64,000 bases of DNA, taken from Planctomycetota bacterium (GTDB lineage: Bacteria; Planctomycetota; Planctomycetia; Planctomycetales; Planctomycetaceae). Within the stretch, counting starts at the first letter, position 1. Each line of letters opens with the position of its first letter. Positions 43,690 through 53,225 of this stretch are shown here, piece by piece. The stretch covers positions 200,155 to 264,154 of the forward strand of contig JAFEBS010000010.1 in the NCBI GenBank assembly GCA_018242525.1. The letters run 5' to 3'. The notes under the pieces were generated by a model. The model worked only from the letters and a program-made list of their open reading frames with translations, ran no database searches and was not told the origin of the DNA. The position numbers and the translations under genes are program-made.

Positions 43690-44154
43690 ATGCGTCGATT
43701 GCTGACTTTCGTGCTGGTCTGCGGGCTGACTTCCCCCCTTTGGTCGGCTGATAAACCGGATCCCGCAACTCTGGAAAAGGCATTCTCCGAAAAGCTGGCC
43801 AGTTCCACACTTGTCGGAACGTTCACGGTCGACGGGAAGGCAGGAACCAAGCCCGATCGGTACCGCATCGTGTCCGCCAAAAAGGTCAAAGACGCGGACT
43901 GGATCGTCACCGCCACCATGAAAGTGGGCGAGAATGAACTCGACATTCCCATCCCCATTAAAATCTATTGGGCCGATGACACCGCAGTGATGTCCCTGAC
44001 CGACCTGACCATTCCCGGTGTGGGTACATTTACTTCCCGCGTCATGTTTTACGGCAATCGGTATGCCGGAACCTGGCAGCACGGCGACCACGGCGGCACG
44101 TTCTGCGGAGTCATCGAAAAGCAACCGGTCACACCCGAGCCTGAAAAGAAATAG
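43690..44154 (+). CDS. Small exported protein, hypothetical
   Basis: 154 residues with a good signal peptide ('RRLLTFVLVCGLTSPLWSAD') and AAGGAG just before the ATG. The mature part is a predicted beta-rich domain: 'STLVGTFTVDGKAG', 'YRIVSAKKVKDADWIVTA', 'ELDIPIPIKIYWADDTAVM', 'GNRYAGTWQHGDHGGTFCGV'. The last block resembles the core strand of small lipocalin-like planctomycete proteins, but I do not recognise a named family. It follows metW after 34 bases and is closed by a strong terminator. Confidence 0.8.
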   Translation: MRRLLTFVLVCGLTSPLWSADKPDPATLEKAFSEKLASSTLVGTFTVDGKAGTKPDRYRIVSAKKVKDADWIVTATMKVGENELDIPIPIKIYWADDTAVMSLTDLTIPGVGTFTSRVMFYGNRYAGTWQHGDHGGTFCGVIEKQPVTPEPEKK

Positions 44155-44220
44155 CGGATCGCGCGTGATATCCACGCCGCAAATTCGCCTGAGTGTCCAA
44201 CGCATGGCAGTTCGACACCC

Positions 44221-44255
44221 GACCCGGATGTAGAATGCGTCCGGGTCTTTTTTTT
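44221..44255 (+). terminator. Rho-independent terminator
   Basis: The stem GACCCGGA (44221-44228) and TCCGGGTC (44240-44247) is perfect, followed by eight T (44248-44255). It closes the metX-metW-hypothetical unit. The acyltransferase ATG is only 10 bases past the U-tract. Confidence 0.88.
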
Positions 44256-44265
44256 GGTCCGTCCC

Positions 44266-45441
44266 ATGAATCAGCAACCGTACGCCGTCCCACCCCGCAC
44301 CTGGGAACCTCGCATGACTCCCTGGCTGGTGCGGGCCTGGTTTCCCCTGATGAAGCGGGAACTGGTCCGTGTCGCCAGGATTACCGAAGTGGAAATCCAC
44401 GGCGATCAGCATGTCAAACAGGCCCTGGACGCCGGCGCGGGAGTTTTGGTCACGCCGAATCACTCGTTTCATTACGACTCCTACGTCCTGGGGCACGCGG
44501 CCCAGCAGATTGGTCGCCCGTTTCATTTCCTGACTGCCTGGCAGGTGTTTGCCATGAGCACCCCCTTCCAGCGTTGGGTCATGCAGAAACATGGTTGTTT
44601 CAGCATTGACCGCGAAAGTGCCGACCTGGGAGCGTTCAAGCGGTCGGTCGAAATCTTGCGAACCCATGCCTGCCCGCTGGCGATTTTTCCCGAAGGGGAT
44701 ATCTACCACACCAACGATCGAGTCATGCCGTTTCGCGAAGGTGCCGCGGCCATCGCCTTGTCCGCGGCCAAGCGTGCCGAACGACCCATCATCGCCATCC
44801 CCGCCGCCATCCGCTGCCACTACATTGACGACCCGCTGCCCGGGCTGTTGGCGCTGATGGACCGGCTGGAATCGGCCATTCACTGGCGTCCGCGTCCAGA
44901 TCTGGAATTGACTGATCGCATCTATCGTTTCGCCGCCGGAATGCTGGCTCTCAAGGAACTGGAATACCTCGGACAACCCCAGTCGGGAACCGTACCTGAG
45001 CGAACGCGGTCACTGGCCAACCAGATTCTGCAGGAAAAGGAACAGCGATTCGGGATCGCGCCGCAAACCATTGCCATTCCGGAACGCGTGAAGGAATTGC
45101 GCCGCCGCTTCATCCAGGAACTCGAGCGGCCCGACCTGGGTGCCGCGAATCATTTGAAGCTGAAGCGAGACATGGAAGATCTGTTCCTGGTGATCCAGTT
45201 GTACAGCTATCCCGGTGACTACGTGGCGGAACGTCCTTCGACCGAGCGCATGGCCGAGACACTCGACAAGTTTGAAGAAGACGTCTTGAAGGTGACGTAT
45301 CCCAGTTCCCGCGGACGGCGTCGGGCCACGGTCACGTTTGGCGAACCGATTCGCGTCTCCGCAGAACGGGGGGCGCGTGATGCCGTCGCTGACTTGACCA
45401 CGCGTTTGGAAACCGAGGTCCGGGCCTTGCTGCACGCGTAA
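44266..45441 (+). CDS. 1-acyl-sn-glycerol-3-phosphate acyltransferase-like protein
   Basis: PlsC-family acyltransferase with a long C-terminal extension; 391 residues. The catalytic NHxxxxD motif is NHSFHYD in 'VTPNHSFHYDSYVLG', and the glycerophosphate-binding motif is 'LAIFPEGDIYHTNDR'. The second half is helical ('PERTRSLANQILQEKEQRFG', 'TERMAETLDKFEEDVLK'), unlike simple PlsC. The ATG at 44266 is preferred, because the upstream in-frame TTG at 44254 lies inside a terminator U-tract. That leaves a 10-base leader after the terminator, so it may depend on readthrough or on a promoter within the stem (inference). Confidence 0.85.
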   Translation: MNQQPYAVPPRTWEPRMTPWLVRAWFPLMKRELVRVARITEVEIHGDQHVKQALDAGAGVLVTPNHSFHYDSYVLGHAAQQIGRPFHFLTAWQVFAMSTPFQRWVMQKHGCFSIDRESADLGAFKRSVEILRTHACPLAIFPEGDIYHTNDRVMPFREGAAAIALSAAKRAERPIIAIPAAIRCHYIDDPLPGLLALMDRLESAIHWRPRPDLELTDRIYRFAAGMLALKELEYLGQPQSGTVPERTRSLANQILQEKEQRFGIAPQTIAIPERVKELRRRFIQELERPDLGAANHLKLKRDMEDLFLVIQLYSYPGDYVAERPSTERMAETLDKFEEDVLKVTYPSSRGRRRATVTFGEPIRVSAERGARDAVADLTTRLETEVRALLHA

Positions 45442-45534
45442 CCGACGCTGCCAGCGTCGGAGTTCCGCAAGAATCCGTCGCCAGCATTGTTTTGCATTCC
45501 TGCCGCCATGTCCACAGCCGCCCTCGAGGCCATC

Positions 45535-46272
45535 ATGCTCGAACTCGATCAAGTGACCAAATCGTTCGGTTCCCGCGTCGTTCTGCAACCGACGTCGCTG
45601 TCGGTTCGGCCTGGAACGACCACCGTCCTGATCGGTCCAAGCGGCTGCGGCAAGTCCACGCTGCTGCGAATGATGATCGGACTGATTCAACCCGATGGTG
45701 GAACAATTCGGTTTCAAGGCGAAGAATTCACAGCCGCCAATCAACTGGCATTGCGACATCGCATCGGTTACGTGATTCAGGACGGCGGTCTGTTTCCGCA
45801 TCTGTCAGCCTTCGATAACGTCGCGTTGCTCGCCACACATCTCGGTCGTGAAGCCCCCTGGATACGCAGCCGGGTTGATGAACTGACACAACTGGTTCGC
45901 CTTCCACCGGAATCGCTGTCACGATTCCCGGCGCAACTTTCCGGCGGCCAGCGGCAGCGATTGGGGATCATGCGGGCCCTGATGCTGGATCCTCCCCTGG
46001 TCCTGCTTGATGAACCGATGGGGGCTCTTGATCCCCTGGTTCGCTTTGACCTGCAAAACGATCTGCGCGACATCTTTCGCACGTTGCAGAAAACCGTGGT
46101 CCTGGTCACTCACGATATGGCCGAAGCGGGCTTCTTCGGTGATGAAGTGGCCCTGCTGGGACAGGGGCGGATCGTCCAGCGGGGAACTCTGAAGGACCTG
46201 CTGAATTCGCCCGCTGACGAGTTTGTGACTCGATTCATCCAGGCCCAGCGGCTGGTTGGCAACGACGAATAA
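45535..46272 (+). CDS. ABC transporter ATP-binding protein (osmoprotectant-type)
   Basis: 245-residue ATPase. Walker A '[15 protein letters not shown]', Q-loop '[19 protein letters not shown]', signature '[17 protein letters not shown]', Walker B '[16 protein letters not shown]', and H-loop '[16 protein letters not shown]'. The best start is the ATG at 45535 with GAGG 5 bases upstream; 45508 is an alternative. There is no CBS domain, unlike ProV/OpuA proteins. The partner binding-protein/permease gene follows after 48 bases. The pair forms an importer of quaternary-amine osmoprotectants (glycine betaine, choline type) by family. Confidence 0.93.
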   Translation: MLELDQVTKSFGSRVVLQPTSLSVRPGTTTVLIGPSGCGKSTLLRMMIGLIQPDGGTIRFQGEEFTAANQLALRHRIGYVIQDGGLFPHLSAFDNVALLATHLGREAPWIRSRVDELTQLVRLPPESLSRFPAQLSGGQRQRLGIMRALMLDPPLVLLDEPMGALDPLVRFDLQNDLRDIFRTLQKTVVLVTHDMAEAGFFGDEVALLGQGRIVQRGTLKDLLNSPADEFVTRFIQAQRLVGNDE

Positions 46273-46320
46273 CGACCGACCAACCGCGACGGGACCGTTC
46301 ACGATTCCAGGAGATCTTCC

Positions 46321-47859
46321 ATGCAATCTTTCCGTCAATTCCTGACGTTGATCAGTTTGACTTTGTTCCTGGTGACAACCGGCCTGGCCGATGACAACCA
46401 ACCCGTCGTTCGTGTTGGGTCGAAGGCGTTTACTGAATCGGTTGTTCTTGGCGAACTGCTGGAACACCTGATCACCGATGCCGGAGGAAAGGCCCAGCAC
46501 CTGGCCGAACTGGGAGGAACGCAGATCTGCTGGAAGGCGTTGTCGTCCGGGGACATCGACTGTTACGTCGAATACACGGGAACGATTCAGCAGGAAATCC
46601 TGAAGGGCGAACTGATTCGTGGCGACGAGTCGATGCGGGAAGCCCTGGCGGTACGCGGAGTGGTCATGAGCCGTCATCTGGGGTTCAACAACACCTATGC
46701 CCTGGGGATGCCCGAGGAACTGGCGGCAAAGCTACACATTCGCACCATTTCCGACCTCGTCGCCAGCCCGGAGCTTTCTCATCTGAAAATGCGGTTCAGT
46801 GACGAATTCATTGAACGCGCCGACGGCTGGCGTGGGTTGCGGAAAGAGTATGGCTTTCCCGAGATTGCCGAGCGTGGCATCGATCACAGCCTGGCCTATC
46901 GCGGACTGCTGAGCGGCAGTCATCAGGTAACAGACGTCTTTACGACCGACGCGGAAATCCGGCTTTATAACATTCGCGTCCTGGAAGACGACCACGGCTA
47001 TTTCCCGTTGTATCAGGCGGTGCTGCTGTCACGCTCGGATCTGGCCACTCGAGCACCACGCGTCGCCGCGTCCCTGCAGCGGATGGAACACCTGATCGAC
47101 AATCCGACAATGATCGACTTGAATGCCAAAGCCAAGCTCGACCGTATCGACGAAAGCAAGGTCGCGGCAGGTTTCCTGCGTGAGCGTTTGAAGCTGGAAA
47201 TCACAGTAGCAGGTGAAGGACGATCGGCTCGATTCGCTCAGACCGCCGGTAGAATGCTCAACAACCTCCACCAGCACCTGCTGCTGGTGATTGTCTCGCT
47301 GGCGGCGGCCATCGTCGTGGCGGTTCCGCTGGGTGTGATTTCGTATTGTCGGCCCCGGCTGGGCCGGGTGGTCTTGAACACGGTGGGCATCATCCAGACG
47401 TTGCCCGCGATGGCAGTCCTGGTCTTCACGATCCCGATCCTTGGCCTGGGAGCCTGGCCGGCCATCTTCGCCTTGTTCCTGTACAGCCTGCTGCCGATTG
47501 TCCGCAACACGTACACGGGTTTGTCCGACATCCCCGGCAACCTGCGGGAATCCGCCATTGTGTTGGGTCTGTCTGATTTCGCGAGACTTCGACTGATCGA
47601 ATTGCCATTGGCGTCGACCTCGATCCTGGCGGGCATCAAAACCGCCGCCGTGATCAACGTCGGCACGGCAACGATCGGAGCCCTCGTGGGAGCCGGCGGC
47701 TTCGGACAACCGATCCTGACCGGCATCCGACTGGACGATTTCAATCTGATCCTGCAGGGGGCAATCCCCTCCGCCGTACTGGCGGTAATCGTCCAGGCTG
47801 GCTTCGGATTCGCCGAACGGTGGCTGGTTCCTGCGGGATTACGCGCGAGTGAATCGTAG
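46321..47859 (+). CDS. Fused substrate-binding and permease protein, OpuB/OpuC type
   Basis: 512 residues. A signal peptide (1-23, 'LTLFLVTTGLADD') leads to a periplasmic glycine-betaine-type binding domain (about 28-290): 'VRVGSKAFTESVVLGELLEH', 'DIDCYVEYTGTIQQEILKG', 'VFTTDAEIRLYNIRVLEDD'. The permease with about five helices occupies 310-512, including the ABC-coupling loop 'LRESAIVLGLSDFARLRLIE', 'EAA'-like, and 'INVGTATIGALVGAGGFGQP'. Known OpuC-type fusions usually place the permease first; here the binding domain is N-terminal. AGGAG precedes the ATG. It is co-transcribed with the ATPase gene. Confidence 0.92.
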   Translation: MQSFRQFLTLISLTLFLVTTGLADDNQPVVRVGSKAFTESVVLGELLEHLITDAGGKAQHLAELGGTQICWKALSSGDIDCYVEYTGTIQQEILKGELIRGDESMREALAVRGVVMSRHLGFNNTYALGMPEELAAKLHIRTISDLVASPELSHLKMRFSDEFIERADGWRGLRKEYGFPEIAERGIDHSLAYRGLLSGSHQVTDVFTTDAEIRLYNIRVLEDDHGYFPLYQAVLLSRSDLATRAPRVAASLQRMEHLIDNPTMIDLNAKAKLDRIDESKVAAGFLRERLKLEITVAGEGRSARFAQTAGRMLNNLHQHLLLVIVSLAAAIVVAVPLGVISYCRPRLGRVVLNTVGIIQTLPAMAVLVFTIPILGLGAWPAIFALFLYSLLPIVRNTYTGLSDIPGNLRESAIVLGLSDFARLRLIELPLASTSILAGIKTAAVINVGTATIGALVGAGGFGQPILTGIRLDDFNLILQGAIPSAVLAVIVQAGFGFAERWLVPAGLRASES

Positions 47860-47870
47860 TCTCCCCGCTC

Positions 47871-47916
47871 GGCGCGGTTCTCCCGCCCCCGTCGAAACTG
47901 CCGACCGAAGGTCTCT
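47871..47916 (-). repeat. 45-bp double-hairpin dispersed repeat, copy 3 (inverted)
   Basis: Read on the minus strand it begins AGAGACCTTCGGTCGGCA and ends GGCGGGAGAACCGCGCC. It is more diverged than copies 1 and 2: the second hairpin is weakened, the first is intact. Confidence 0.7.
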
Positions 47917-48149
47917 TCTTCGCTTCCCTGCGTCTCACGCCCTGACCAGTCCCAGACCGCCCGATAAGCCCAGAGCGGGTTTTGCCCGCAACCCATTGGA
48001 AATGTGTGTGGGGGGGAAGCGATCAGGTTTGATTGGACACGGACGACGCGAAAGACATGGAGAAGGCATCGAAGAAGGAGAAGCATTGGCGGGGTCACAA
48101 TGCCGCTTGCCGCCGGCGTGAAATGTGATTGTTTGCATTGGTCAACGAA

Positions 48150-48181
48150 ACTGCCCTGCCGGAATCAGCCAGCAGGGCAGT
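48150..48181 (-). terminator. Rho-independent terminator of the tgt-yajC-secDF operon
   Basis: A perfect 10-bp stem ACTGCCCTGC / GCAGGGCAGT with a 12-base loop, 18 bases past the secDF stop on the minus strand, followed by TTTCGTT. Confidence 0.65.
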
Positions 48182-48199
48182 CATTGATCAATCCGTCAA

Positions 48200-51100
48200 T
48201 CAGGCCTTCTTCGGGTGCAGACGACCTTCGCGGTCGACCAGCCAGAACAGCACCGGATTGGCGATGTAGATTGTGCTGTAGGCACCGGTCAACACCCCGA
48301 TGATCATCGAGAAGGCAAACCCGTGGATCCCTTCGCCACCCAGCAGATACAGCACCACGACCACGATGAACACCGTGAGTGCTGTCAGGATCGTTCGCGA
48401 CAAGGTCTGATTGACGCTGAGGTTGATCATGTCATAGGTGATCCTGGGACTCTTCCCCTTGATTTCGCGGATTCGGTCGAAGATGACGATCGTGTCGTTC
48501 AGCGAGTAACCGACGATCGTCAGCAGACAGGCGATCTGCGGCATGTTGATTTTGAAGTCTTCCAGCATCAGAAACGCGCCAATCGGCGTCTTGCTCAGGT
48601 AGGCCCCCAGCGCGATGCATCCGAGGGTCACCAGGACGTCGTGTGCGAGTGCCGCCACGGCGGCAAACCCGAAGTAGACCTTTTCGAACCGGAACCAGAT
48701 GTAGATGATGATCATGATCAAACTGGCCGTGATCGCCAGCAAGGCCGAGGTCTTGGTCTCGTTTGCCACTGATGTGTCGAACGCATTCACTTCTTCAAAC
48801 AGGGGTTGCTTGGCCAATGTGGCCTGAATCTGCTGGAGTGCTCCGTCCAGGTCCTTGTTCTCGACTTCCTTGGCAACCAGGACCGAGAATTCTGTAAACT
48901 TTGGACTGGCCTTTCCGAGTGTCTTTTCCTCCGCGGCCTTCGTGCCACGTGCTGACAACAACAGTTGCACTCCATCATACTTGGGCTGGGCATTGCCAAC
49001 CTTCAAATCGGCCAGTTGCTTCGAGAGATAGTCCACGACCGTCGCTTCGGACATCGAACCCGTGAACTTCAGGCTGGCCTGACGACCACCCACGAAGCGG
49101 GATTGATCACTCGTCAACTTGTCAGTGACATCTCCCACCGTGTATTCGTCCAGCGTCACCCGGCGCAACGCGAAACTCGGATCTTCGAAAGCATTGTTGA
49201 TGTTGTCCGCGACGACGTTCTCATCCTGCTCGATCGTTCGGACACGGAATCGCTGACCCCGGGCGGCCGATGCTTCTTCGTTGGCCAGCGTCAGTCGTTC
49301 CAGGCTGATCCCGTCCTTGAACTGTTTTTCCAGTCTCGATCGGACATCGGCCGTCGCCTGAGGTTCGACGAATTCAAATGTCACCATCCGTCCGCCGCTG
49401 AAGTCGATATCCATGTTCGCCGCACCGCGGACAAACAGTGCGATCAGTCCAACCGCGATCAAAGTGGCCGAAAAGAGATACGCACTCATGCGTTTGCTCA
49501 GGAAGTCGATCTTCGTTTCGCCCAGGAACTGCAGCATCTTGAGCGAAGTGACCCAACGCTTGCGTTCAAGGATGTGGAAACACAGATGTCCGAAGTACAG
49601 GCACGAGAACAAGCTGACCATCAAACCGATGAACAGTGACACGGCAAAACCCTTGATCAGGTCGCTGCCGATCAAGTACAGGATCACCGCCGTGATCAGG
49701 GTGGTCACGTTACTGTCGATAATGGCGGCCAGGGCCTTGTCGAAGCCGTTTTGAATTGCCATCCGCAGGCTCATTCCACGGGCGAGTTCTTCACGGATTC
49801 GCTCGTAGATCAGCACGTTCGAATCGACTGCCATCCCGATCGTCAGCACCAGCCCCGCCAGACCAGGCAGGGTGAACGTGGCCGATATGAAGGCCATCGC
49901 CCCCACGACCAGCAACAGGTTTAGCGCCAGGCACAGGTCCGCGATCACGCCTGAAACTAAGTAGTAGATCAGCATGAACACGAAGACCGCAGCCGCCGAA
50001 ACGAGGATTGCGGTAATCCCCTTCTGCTGGACGTCAATCCCCAGCAACGGACTGATCGTGAATTCGCTAACCGGCTGGGGCTTCAAGGGGACATCCAGGG
50101 CCCCCGCGTTCAGCACACCGACCAGGCTGTCGATTTCGGCCCTGGTGAACTGGCCCGAGATTTGACCGTTGGAACTGATGACATCATTGATTACGGGAGC
50201 GGAATGGACCTTGCCATCCAGCAGAATGGCGAGTTGGCGCTTGAAGCCATCCGATTTATCAGGCAGGTTTTCGCTGGTCAGCTTGTGAAACAGGGCGGCC
50301 CCGCGTGCGTTAAACGAGAACGCGACGGCTTCCGCGCCATCATTGTCACGTGTCGGCTTGGCGTTGGTCAGGTAGGCACCGGTCACGGCCCGGTTGGGCG
50401 GATCGTGCTTGATCAGCATCTGCTTGACGCGAATTTCTTTTCCCGTCTTCGGGTCTCGTCGCATGACGTGTCGGATCCCGGGGGAATCTCTCTCCTCCGC
50501 TTCGTCTTCGTTTTTGTCCTTGTTCTTCGGGTCAACGACGTCATGCCAAGCGGCCACGATCACTTCGACGTCACCGACTTTTCGGCGCAGCTCGTTGATT
50601 TCCGGCGGCAGTTTCGTCGCCTGTTCGATCAACGCCTGTTCGTTTCGCTCAGTGGCGACAATCCCGAATTCCAGACTGCCCAGGCGGACGATCAAGGCCT
50701 TCTTTTGTTCGACCAGATCTTTATCCGCACCAGGAATGATGACTTCGATACGATCCGTACCAACACGGCGTACGTTGACTTCTTCCGCCCCCGACGGGTT
50801 GATGCGTTTCTTGATCGCTTCGACCATCTTGTCGACGGTGGCCTTGTCGACCGGCTTTCCGGCGGCCTTCGCGGCTGCCAGATCGATTTCGTAAACCAGG
50901 TTGGTACCCCCGGCCAGATCGATCCCCCAGTGAACGGCATCGCGCCAGGTTCGACGAACATAGGGGGGAGTCGGAATCGCGTCGGTCGCTTCGACCTTGT
51001 CTTTCTTCTGTTCCTCTTGCTTCCGGGCTTGTTCAGCCAGGTATTTCGCTTCGTCCAGCCGGCCGGAGATTTCCTGGTAGACGAACGGAGCCAGCGCCAT

Positions 51101-51295
51101 GAAAATGCTCATCAGCACCACGCCAATGCGTCCAGACAGGTCGTTCAAGCGCAGCGCCCGGCCCAGCAACTGGCCCAGCAGATACGGCGCAATGAAGACC
51201 GCAGCCAGCACGCCCAGGATCAACCATCCGTTGGCAGCTGGTGGCGCTTCGGCTTCCGCCTGGAGTAGAAGAAGGCAGTGTCCAAATCCGTCCAT
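48200..51295 (-). CDS. secDF: Protein translocase SecD-SecF fusion
   Basis: SecD and SecF fused in one chain, which uses the proton gradient to help pull proteins through SecYEG. About 1031 residues from the ATG at 51295 (AGGGAACGG upstream); a TTG at 51343 is in frame. SecD marks: first helix ('GWLILGVLAAVFIAPYLLG'), 'VHWGIDLAGGTNLVYEIDL' with the D-x-x-GG motif, then 'TLPGLAGLVLTIGMAVDSNV' and 'NVLIYERIREEL'. SecF marks begin at about 640: 'NMDIDFSGGRMVTFEF', 'TIVGYSLNDTIVIFDRIRE'. The large periplasmic P1 region has extra charged insertions (KDKNEDEAEERDS). It is the last gene of the tgt-yajC-secDF unit. Confidence 0.96.
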   Translation of the reverse strand: MDGFGHCLLLLQAEAEAPPAANGWLILGVLAAVFIAPYLLGQLLGRALRLNDLSGRIGVVLMSIFMALAPFVYQEISGRLDEAKYLAEQARKQEEQKKDKVEATDAIPTPPYVRRTWRDAVHWGIDLAGGTNLVYEIDLAAAKAAGKPVDKATVDKMVEAIKKRINPSGAEEVNVRRVGTDRIEVIIPGADKDLVEQKKALIVRLGSLEFGIVATERNEQALIEQATKLPPEINELRRKVGDVEVIVAAWHDVVDPKNKDKNEDEAEERDSPGIRHVMRRDPKTGKEIRVKQMLIKHDPPNRAVTGAYLTNAKPTRDNDGAEAVAFSFNARGAALFHKLTSENLPDKSDGFKRQLAILLDGKVHSAPVINDVISSNGQISGQFTRAEIDSLVGVLNAGALDVPLKPQPVSEFTISPLLGIDVQQKGITAILVSAAAVFVFMLIYYLVSGVIADLCLALNLLLVVGAMAFISATFTLPGLAGLVLTIGMAVDSNVLIYERIREELARGMSLRMAIQNGFDKALAAIIDSNVTTLITAVILYLIGSDLIKGFAVSLFIGLMVSLFSCLYFGHLCFHILERKRWVTSLKMLQFLGETKIDFLSKRMSAYLFSATLIAVGLIALFVRGAANMDIDFSGGRMVTFEFVEPQATADVRSRLEKQFKDGISLERLTLANEEASAARGQRFRVRTIEQDENVVADNINNAFEDPSFALRRVTLDEYTVGDVTDKLTSDQSRFVGGRQASLKFTGSMSEATVVDYLSKQLADLKVGNAQPKYDGVQLLLSARGTKAAEEKTLGKASPKFTEFSVLVAKEVENKDLDGALQQIQATLAKQPLFEEVNAFDTSVANETKTSALLAITASLIMIIIYIWFRFEKVYFGFAAVAALAHDVLVTLGCIALGAYLSKTPIGAFLMLEDFKINMPQIACLLTIVGYSLNDTIVIFDRIREIKGKSPRITYDMINLSVNQTLSRTILTALTVFIVVVVLYLLGGEGIHGFAFSMIIGVLTGAYSTIYIANPVLFWLVDREGRLHPKKA

Positions 51296-51421
51296 TCGTA
51301 AGTTCCGTTCCCTAGCGATGTCTGCTTTGTTCGTGAATTCCAACCATTGGAAATGATGTGACGGGCTTCCACGAGACCAACCCGAGCAGTGCCGTCAGTC
51401 GTCCTGGCGCTCGATCGATGA

Positions 51422-51775
51422 TCAACTCGACTTGGCAGCCGGATCCGCTGGCTCGTCGCCAAAAACTTCGGCAATTGCGGATCGTCGAAATTTGATCCGC
51501 GTGTTGTCGTCAACTTTCAAGGTCACTTCCTTACCGTCTGTCGACACGTTGACGACGCTGCCCAGGATCCCGCCGATTGTTGCCACTCGGTCATTCTTTT
51601 TCATCTCTTTCAGCATCTTCTCCCGCCGCGCCGTTTCCTTGCGCCGCGGAGAATCCATGAAGTAATACAGAGTGAAAATGATCAACAGTGGAAACAGAAT
51701 GATCCAGAGTGAACCCTGCTCTCGAGGGGCTGCCTCCTCGGCCAGGATTACCAGAGATGTCATTGATGCGAGCAT
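51422..51775 (-). CDS. yajC: Preprotein translocase subunit YajC
   Basis: Small single-pass partner of SecDF. 117 residues; a second ATG at 51763 gives 113. The membrane helix 'GSLWIILFPLLIIFTLYYFM' is followed by the YajC core: 'RREKMLKEMKKNDRVATIGG', 'ILGSVVNVSTDGKEVTLKVD' and 'IKFRRSAIAEVFG'. It lies between tgt and secDF in the conserved order. Confidence 0.95.
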   Translation of the reverse strand: MLASMTSLVILAEEAAPREQGSLWIILFPLLIIFTLYYFMDSPRRKETARREKMLKEMKKNDRVATIGGILGSVVNVSTDGKEVTLKVDDNTRIKFRRSAIAEVFGDEPADPAAKSS

Positions 51776-51835
51776 TCGTTTTCAACAAGTCCTACAGGCA
51801 ATGGACGATCCGACCAGAAAATCGAAGTCGGCATA

Positions 51836-52954
51836 TTAAACGGATCGCGCCCAACCGGCAAGTTGAGCCGCTCGGAACTCTGCCGAACGTCCCTCCCGGA
51901 TCGCACTCCGAAGGTTTTTCAGCATCTGCTGATAGTAGGCGATGTTATGCCAGGACAACAGGATGGGGCCCAGCATTTCCTTCGCCAGGAACAGGTGACG
52001 CAGGTACGCACGGCTGAACCTTTGGCACACAGGACAGGCACACTCCGAGTCGAGTGGCCGGGGATCAGTCCGATGTTTCAGATTCCGCAACTTGAGCGTC
52101 CCCTCGCTCGTAAACGCCGTTGCATTGCGACCATTCCGGGTCGGCATGACACAGTCGAACAGATCCAGGCCCCGCAAAACCCCTTCCAGAATATCCACCG
52201 GGCGGCCGACTCCCATCAGGTATCGGGGCCGGTCCGCGGGTAGCATTGGCACCGTAAAGTCTAATGTGTCATACATATCCGTCGGAGCCTCGCCGACGGA
52301 CAGGCCGCCAATGGCATACCCGGGAAAGTCCAGCGGCAGCAGTCCGCCAGCCGAATGTTCCCGCCACTGACGACTGGTCCCCCCCTGTACAATCCCGAAC
52401 AGTGCCTGATCGGATCGGCGCTGGGCATCGCGACATCGAGCGGCCCAGCGGGTCGTCCGATCCACGGCGTTCCGCAGTTTCTCGATCGGGGCATCGTGCG
52501 GCGGACATTCGTCCAAACACATGATGCAGTCCGCTCCGAGTTTTTCCTGGATCTGGACCGCCTGCTCCGGGGACAATTGCAATAAGCTGCCGTCGATGTG
52601 AGACCGGAAAACGACTTTTTCGTCGTCGATTTTTCGCAGGGTGGCCAGGCTGAAGACCTGAAAACCTCCGCTGTCGGTCAGAATCGGGCGGTCCCAGCCC
52701 ATGAACCGATGCAATCCACCCATCTCAGCGACGACGTCAGCCCCCGGCCGCAATGCCAGATGATAGGTATTGGCGAGCACCATTTGGGCTCCCGCCTGCA
52801 GCAATTGCTCAGGAGTCAACCCCTTGACGGTGGCCAACGTCCCCACCGGCATAAAGGCGGGCGTTTCCACGACTCCATGCGGAGTTTCCCACCGACCAAC
52901 ACGCGCCCCTGTGACCGGATCGACTGCGTCGAGAAAAAAACGAAACCCAGACAC
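51836..52954 (-). CDS. tgt: tRNA-guanine transglycosylase
   Basis: Exchanges guanine-34 for preQ1 in GUN-anticodon tRNAs (queuosine pathway). 372 residues from a GTG with GAGG 5 bases upstream. Key parts: '[20 protein letters not shown]', nucleophile/base region '[20 protein letters not shown]' with Asp, '[16 protein letters not shown]', '[18 protein letters not shown]', and '[20 protein letters not shown]' with the second Asp. The zinc site is '[18 protein letters not shown]' and a later His ('[10 protein letters not shown]'). First gene of the tgt-yajC-secDF operon. Confidence 0.96.
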   Translation of the reverse strand: MSGFRFFLDAVDPVTGARVGRWETPHGVVETPAFMPVGTLATVKGLTPEQLLQAGAQMVLANTYHLALRPGADVVAEMGGLHRFMGWDRPILTDSGGFQVFSLATLRKIDDEKVVFRSHIDGSLLQLSPEQAVQIQEKLGADCIMCLDECPPHDAPIEKLRNAVDRTTRWAARCRDAQRRSDQALFGIVQGGTSRQWREHSAGGLLPLDFPGYAIGGLSVGEAPTDMYDTLDFTVPMLPADRPRYLMGVGRPVDILEGVLRGLDLFDCVMPTRNGRNATAFTSEGTLKLRNLKHRTDPRPLDSECACPVCQRFSRAYLRHLFLAKEMLGPILLSWHNIAYYQQMLKNLRSAIREGRSAEFRAAQLAGWARSV

Positions 52955-53225
52955 GGAACCCTCACCCTTGCTTCCAGACTTTTTGGAGAACGGGAAGGAT
53001 ACAGGGATTCGAGGTCATGCGAAACCCGCGAAAAAACGCGATCGTGGCACCGTTGATTTGAACGACGTAAACATGCTTCGACTGACAGCGGCCGGTATTC
53101 GCGTCCGACATCAGGCGCAGTGATCGCGAATTCGCTGTTATGGAGTTTGACTGAAATGACGCGGAACTCGAAAGGAACACCGCCCAAGGTTACAATTTTA
53201 AGGCGTCCCCAATGCCCCCCGGGAA

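Larger units (their letters stand above)
47860..48199. other. Intergenic region with repeat and terminator
   Basis: Between convergent transporter and secDF genes. It holds the inverted 45-bp repeat (47871-47916) and the secDF terminator (48150-48181). The central 200 bases show no gene. Confidence 0.6.

Noticed and set aside
43573..44976. 467-codon open frame on the minus strand
   Set aside because: Spans metW, the small exported protein, a strong terminator and the acyltransferase on the opposite strand; each of those has better evidence.
50162..51268. 368-codon open frame on the plus strand
   Set aside because: Antisense to the SecD half of secDF; composition (Arg/Asp/Val rich) follows from the complementary codons.
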